Positions 6,453 through 8,437 of a stretch of DNA of 8,437 nucleotides are shown here, in pieces (the first letter of the stretch is position 1; each line of letters starts with the position of its first letter). A model generated the notes under the pieces. The model was not told the DNA's origin and made no database searches. It saw only the letters and a list, made by a program, of their open reading frames with translations. The stretch is from an uncultured Lachnospiraceae bacterium. GTDB taxonomy: Bacteria; Bacillota; Clostridia; Lachnospirales; Lachnospiraceae. Both the position numbers and the translations under genes were made by a program. The stretch spans positions 1 to 8,437 of the forward strand of contig CADBRG010000127.1 in assembly GCA_902797015.1 (NCBI GenBank), read 5' to 3'.

Positions 6453-7646
6453 ATGTTAGCGAATAAAACGGTCGTTTTAGGGGTAACGGGAAGCATTGCC
6501 GCATATAAAGCAGCAAGTCTTGCCAGCATGCTGATCAAGCTGCATGCGGATGTTCATGTGATCATGACGAAAAACGCAACGAATTTTATCCATCCGACTG
6601 CGTTTGAGACGATCACAAACAATAAATGTCTGGTGGATACGTTTGACCGTAATTTCCAGTTCCATGTTGCACATGTCAGCCTGGCGCAGAAGGCGGATCT
6701 GTTTATGATCGCACCGGCCAGCGCAAATGTGATCGGAAAGCTGGCAAATGGAATCGCAGATGACATGCTGACAACGACAGCGCTCGCATGCAAGGCACCG
6801 ATGTATATTGCACCGGCCATGAATACCAATATGTTCGAGAATCCGATCGTACAGGATAATCTTGCGAAACTGAAATCGTTCGGCATGCATATCATTGAAC
6901 CGGCAGAGGGGATGCTTGCATGCAGGGACACCGGTAAGGGCAAGCTGCCGGAGCCGGAGGTTCTGCGGGAGTATATCCTAAACGAGATCGCATATGAGAA
7001 GGATCTTACAGGAAAACGGATCCTGATCAGTGCCGGCCCGACGCAGGAAGCGATTGATCCTGTCCGGTATATTACGAATCATTCCACCGGAAAGATGGGA
7101 TACGCGATCGCAAAAGACGCTGCAAGACGCGGCGCTGAGGTTACACTTGTCAGCGGACCGTGCGCGATCGAAGCGCCGATGTTTGTCAATGTTGTGCCTG
7201 TTGTATCGGCACAGGATATGTATGATGCGGTATTTGCGCACAAGGACTGGGCGGATATTGTGATCATGACGGCGGCTGTGGCTGATTACCGCCCGGTGAA
7301 CGTGGCAGATGAAAAGATCAAAAAAAGCGATGACGATCTCAGCATCCCGCTCGCCAGAACAAAGGATATCCTTGGCGGTCTCGGCGCATGTAAGCGGGAC
7401 GGACAGTTTTTATGCGGCTTTTCCATGGAGACGCAGAACATGCTTGAAAACTCCAGAAAGAAGCTTGATAAAAAGAACCTGGATCTGATCGTGGCCAACA
7501 ACGTAAAAGTCGCTGGTGCGGGCTTCGCACACGACACGAATGTCGTCACACTGATCAGCAAGGAGCAAAACCGTGAGCTTCCGCTGATGAGTAAAGATGA
7601 TGTTGCGCATGAATTGTTATCTGAAATCAGAGGTATGCTATCATAA
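6453..7646 (+). CDS. coaBC: Bifunctional phosphopantothenoylcysteine decarboxylase / phosphopantothenate-cysteine ligase (CoaBC)
   Basis: CoaBC (Dfp) catalyses two steps of CoA synthesis. The CoaB part links cysteine to 4'-phosphopantothenate using CTP, and the FMN-dependent CoaC part decarboxylates the product to 4'-phosphopantetheine. At 397 aa it has the usual full length. CoaC (about 1-180): VLGVTGSIAAYKAA (8-21), catalytic H74 in AHVSLAQKAD, the PAMNTNM substrate motif (121-127), and C157 in EGMLACRDTGKGKL. CoaB (about 187-397): ISAGPTQEAIDPVRYITNHS with N209, then STGKMGYAIA, TAAVADYRP (273-281) and K288/K290 in EKIKKS, IVANN (346-350). GGAGG (6441-6445) lies in the end of panD, 7 nt before the ATG; only 2 nt separate the genes. 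Its presence extends the operon from vitamin synthesis into CoA assembly; pantothenate kinase must be encoded elsewhere. Confidence 0.97.
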   Translation: MLANKTVVLGVTGSIAAYKAASLASMLIKLHADVHVIMTKNATNFIHPTAFETITNNKCLVDTFDRNFQFHVAHVSLAQKADLFMIAPASANVIGKLANGIADDMLTTTALACKAPMYIAPAMNTNMFENPIVQDNLAKLKSFGMHIIEPAEGMLACRDTGKGKLPEPEVLREYILNEIAYEKDLTGKRILISAGPTQEAIDPVRYITNHSTGKMGYAIAKDAARRGAEVTLVSGPCAIEAPMFVNVVPVVSAQDMYDAVFAHKDWADIVIMTAAVADYRPVNVADEKIKKSDDDLSIPLARTKDILGGLGACKRDGQFLCGFSMETQNMLENSRKKLDKKNLDLIVANNVKVAGAGFAHDTNVVTLISKEQNRELPLMSKDDVAHELLSEIRGMLS

Positions 7647-8437
7647 TTACCGATTCTATACAAAAAACAGCAATCTCTCATAAAGACGGTCCGATGCTTG
7701 TGGTCGCGGGACCCGGTTCCGGCAAGACGACAGTCATCACGCATCGTATTTTAAATCTGATCCGGCAGGAGCAAATCCTGCCGGGTAATATTTTGGTGAT
7801 CACGTTTACCAAAGCCGCGGCAAATGAGATGAAAAGCCGCTTTCTTTCTCTTTCCGGGGAGCCTGTGACACAGGTGACGTTCGGAACTTTCCACGCAATC
7901 TTTTATAAAATCCTCGGATATTCTTATCGGTTTCAGTCGATCAATATCATCGGAGAAGGGCAGCAGATGCAGCTCATTATGGAAATCTGCCGCGGATTCG
8001 GCATGCAGTTTCCATACAGGGATCCTGTTTATTTGCAGATCATTTCTTCCATAAGCCGTGTCAAGAACGGACTTGCCGATCTGAATACCATTGTTGTCGA
8101 AGGATGTAACAGAGAAACCTTCGGCAGGATTTTCAAGGCTTATCAGGGATATCTTTCGGAGAAACGATATATGGACTTTGATGACCTTCAGATCTACTGC
8201 AGGGATCTCTTTTTGAAAAGACCTGATGTGCTTTCTGCGTGGCAGGAGAAATACCAATATATCCTGGTGGATGAATTCCAGGATTGCGCGCCGATGCAGT
8301 ATGAAATCGTGCGTATGCTTGCGGCACCGCAAGACAACCTGTTCCTGGTAGGTGATGATGATCAGTCCATCTATTCGTTTCGAGGGGCAACCCCTGCGCT
8401 GATGCAGCAGTTTTTAAAGGATTATCCGGATGCGTCA
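7643..8437 (+). CDS. UvrD/PcrA-type SF1A DNA helicase, N-terminal part, non-ATG start
   Basis: The frame is open to the window end, so the gene is truncated on the right. The N-terminal ATPase half of a 3'-5' helicase is clear. A Q motif lies around IQKTAISHKDGP, followed by Walker A VAGPGSGKTT, motif Ia VITFTKAAANEMKSR, motif Ib TFGTFHAIFYKIL, Walker B ILVDEFQD (Phe where Tyr is usual) and motif III LVGDDDQSIYSFRGA. The start is unusual. The frame has a stop at 7622-7624, and the first ATG (7694) falls between the Q motif and Walker A, with no ATG, GTG or TTG before it. The best candidates are ATC 7640, ATA 7643 or ATT 7646. AGAGGT (7629-7634) is at workable spacing, and the gene overlaps the coaBC stop (7644-7646). 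I placed the start at ATA 7643 by comparing the N-terminal length with relatives. Its precise subfamily and role (repair, conflict resolution) are not resolvable here. Confidence 0.85.
   Translation, partial: MITDSIQKTAISHKDGPMLVVAGPGSGKTTVITHRILNLIRQEQILPGNILVITFTKAAANEMKSRFLSLSGEPVTQVTFGTFHAIFYKILGYSYRFQSINIIGEGQQMQLIMEICRGFGMQFPYRDPVYLQIISSISRVKNGLADLNTIVVEGCNRETFGRIFKAYQGYLSEKRYMDFDDLQIYCRDLFLKRPDVLSAWQEKYQYILVDEFQDCAPMQYEIVRMLAAPQDNLFLVGDDDQSIYSFRGATPALMQQFLKDYPDAS

Noticed and set aside
7600..7660. Frameshift fusion of CoaBC with the helicase
   Set aside because: CoaBC ends at its normal length with a proper stop, and the helicase N-terminus is complete from just after that stop. No slippery sequence is evident at the junction.
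7751..8332. Minus-strand open frame of 193 codons at the right end
   Set aside because: It is antisense to the helicase, whose Walker A, Walker B and motif III are all present on the plus strand.
7694..8437. Helicase starting at ATG 7694
   Set aside because: This would start at MLVVAGPGSGKT and drop the Q motif residues IQKTAISHKDGP, which are well formed in the same frame just upstream.

Overview
The window is a compact, all plus-strand stretch of a Firmicutes genome, most likely a Lachnospiraceae (Clostridia) gut commensal. The reasons are the two adjacent Lachnospiraceae-type proteins of unknown function at the left end (DUF5717-like, then DUF5716-like), a PanG-type ketopantoate reductase in place of PanE, AGGAG-type ribosome binding sites before nearly every gene, and very tight gene packing. 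The genus cannot be fixed from this sequence. Family assignments are from recognised motifs and memory of the families; no search was run.

Left region (1-3376): three closely spaced genes, probably one operon. They are the C-terminal 432 codons of a large DUF5717-like protein (5' end outside the window), a 413-aa DUF5716-like protein with a recognisable but degenerate Hsp70/actin ATPase fold, and a 270-aa helical, TPR-like protein starting at GTG. None has an established function. Together they look like an uncharacterised chaperone-like or scaffold system, and they are the least understood part of the window.

Middle (3360-3509): a strong sigma-A-type promoter (TTGTCG, 17 bp, extended -10 TGCTATAAT) overlaps the end of the third gene. 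A perfect inverted repeat fills its spacer. The roughly 115-nt leader that follows contains an 11-bp hairpin with two bulged adenosines, which fits the description of the 'pan' candidate RNA motif known upstream of panB/panC/panD operons. A second hairpin follows, and then a short GC stem that would hide the Shine-Dalgarno sequence of the first gene.

Main operon (3510-7646): panG (DUF2520-type ketopantoate reductase), panB, panC, panD and coaBC. All are intact with catalytic residues visible. PanB makes ketopantoate from alpha-ketoisovalerate, PanG would reduce it to pantoate, PanD makes beta-alanine from aspartate, and PanC joins the two into pantothenate. After phosphorylation by a pantothenate kinase encoded elsewhere, CoaBC adds cysteine and decarboxylates to 4'-phosphopantetheine. 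Genes overlap by 4 nt or are 2-15 nt apart, so they are very likely co-transcribed.

Right end (about 7643-8437): the N-terminal part of a UvrD/PcrA-type SF1A helicase, cut by the window edge. Its reading frame overlaps the coaBC stop and has no ATG, GTG or TTG upstream of the conserved Q motif. Either it uses a rare ATA/ATT/ATC start or the sequence differs from the true allele. There is no mobile element, tRNA, rRNA or CRISPR array, and no gene-free stretch longer than about 130 nt.
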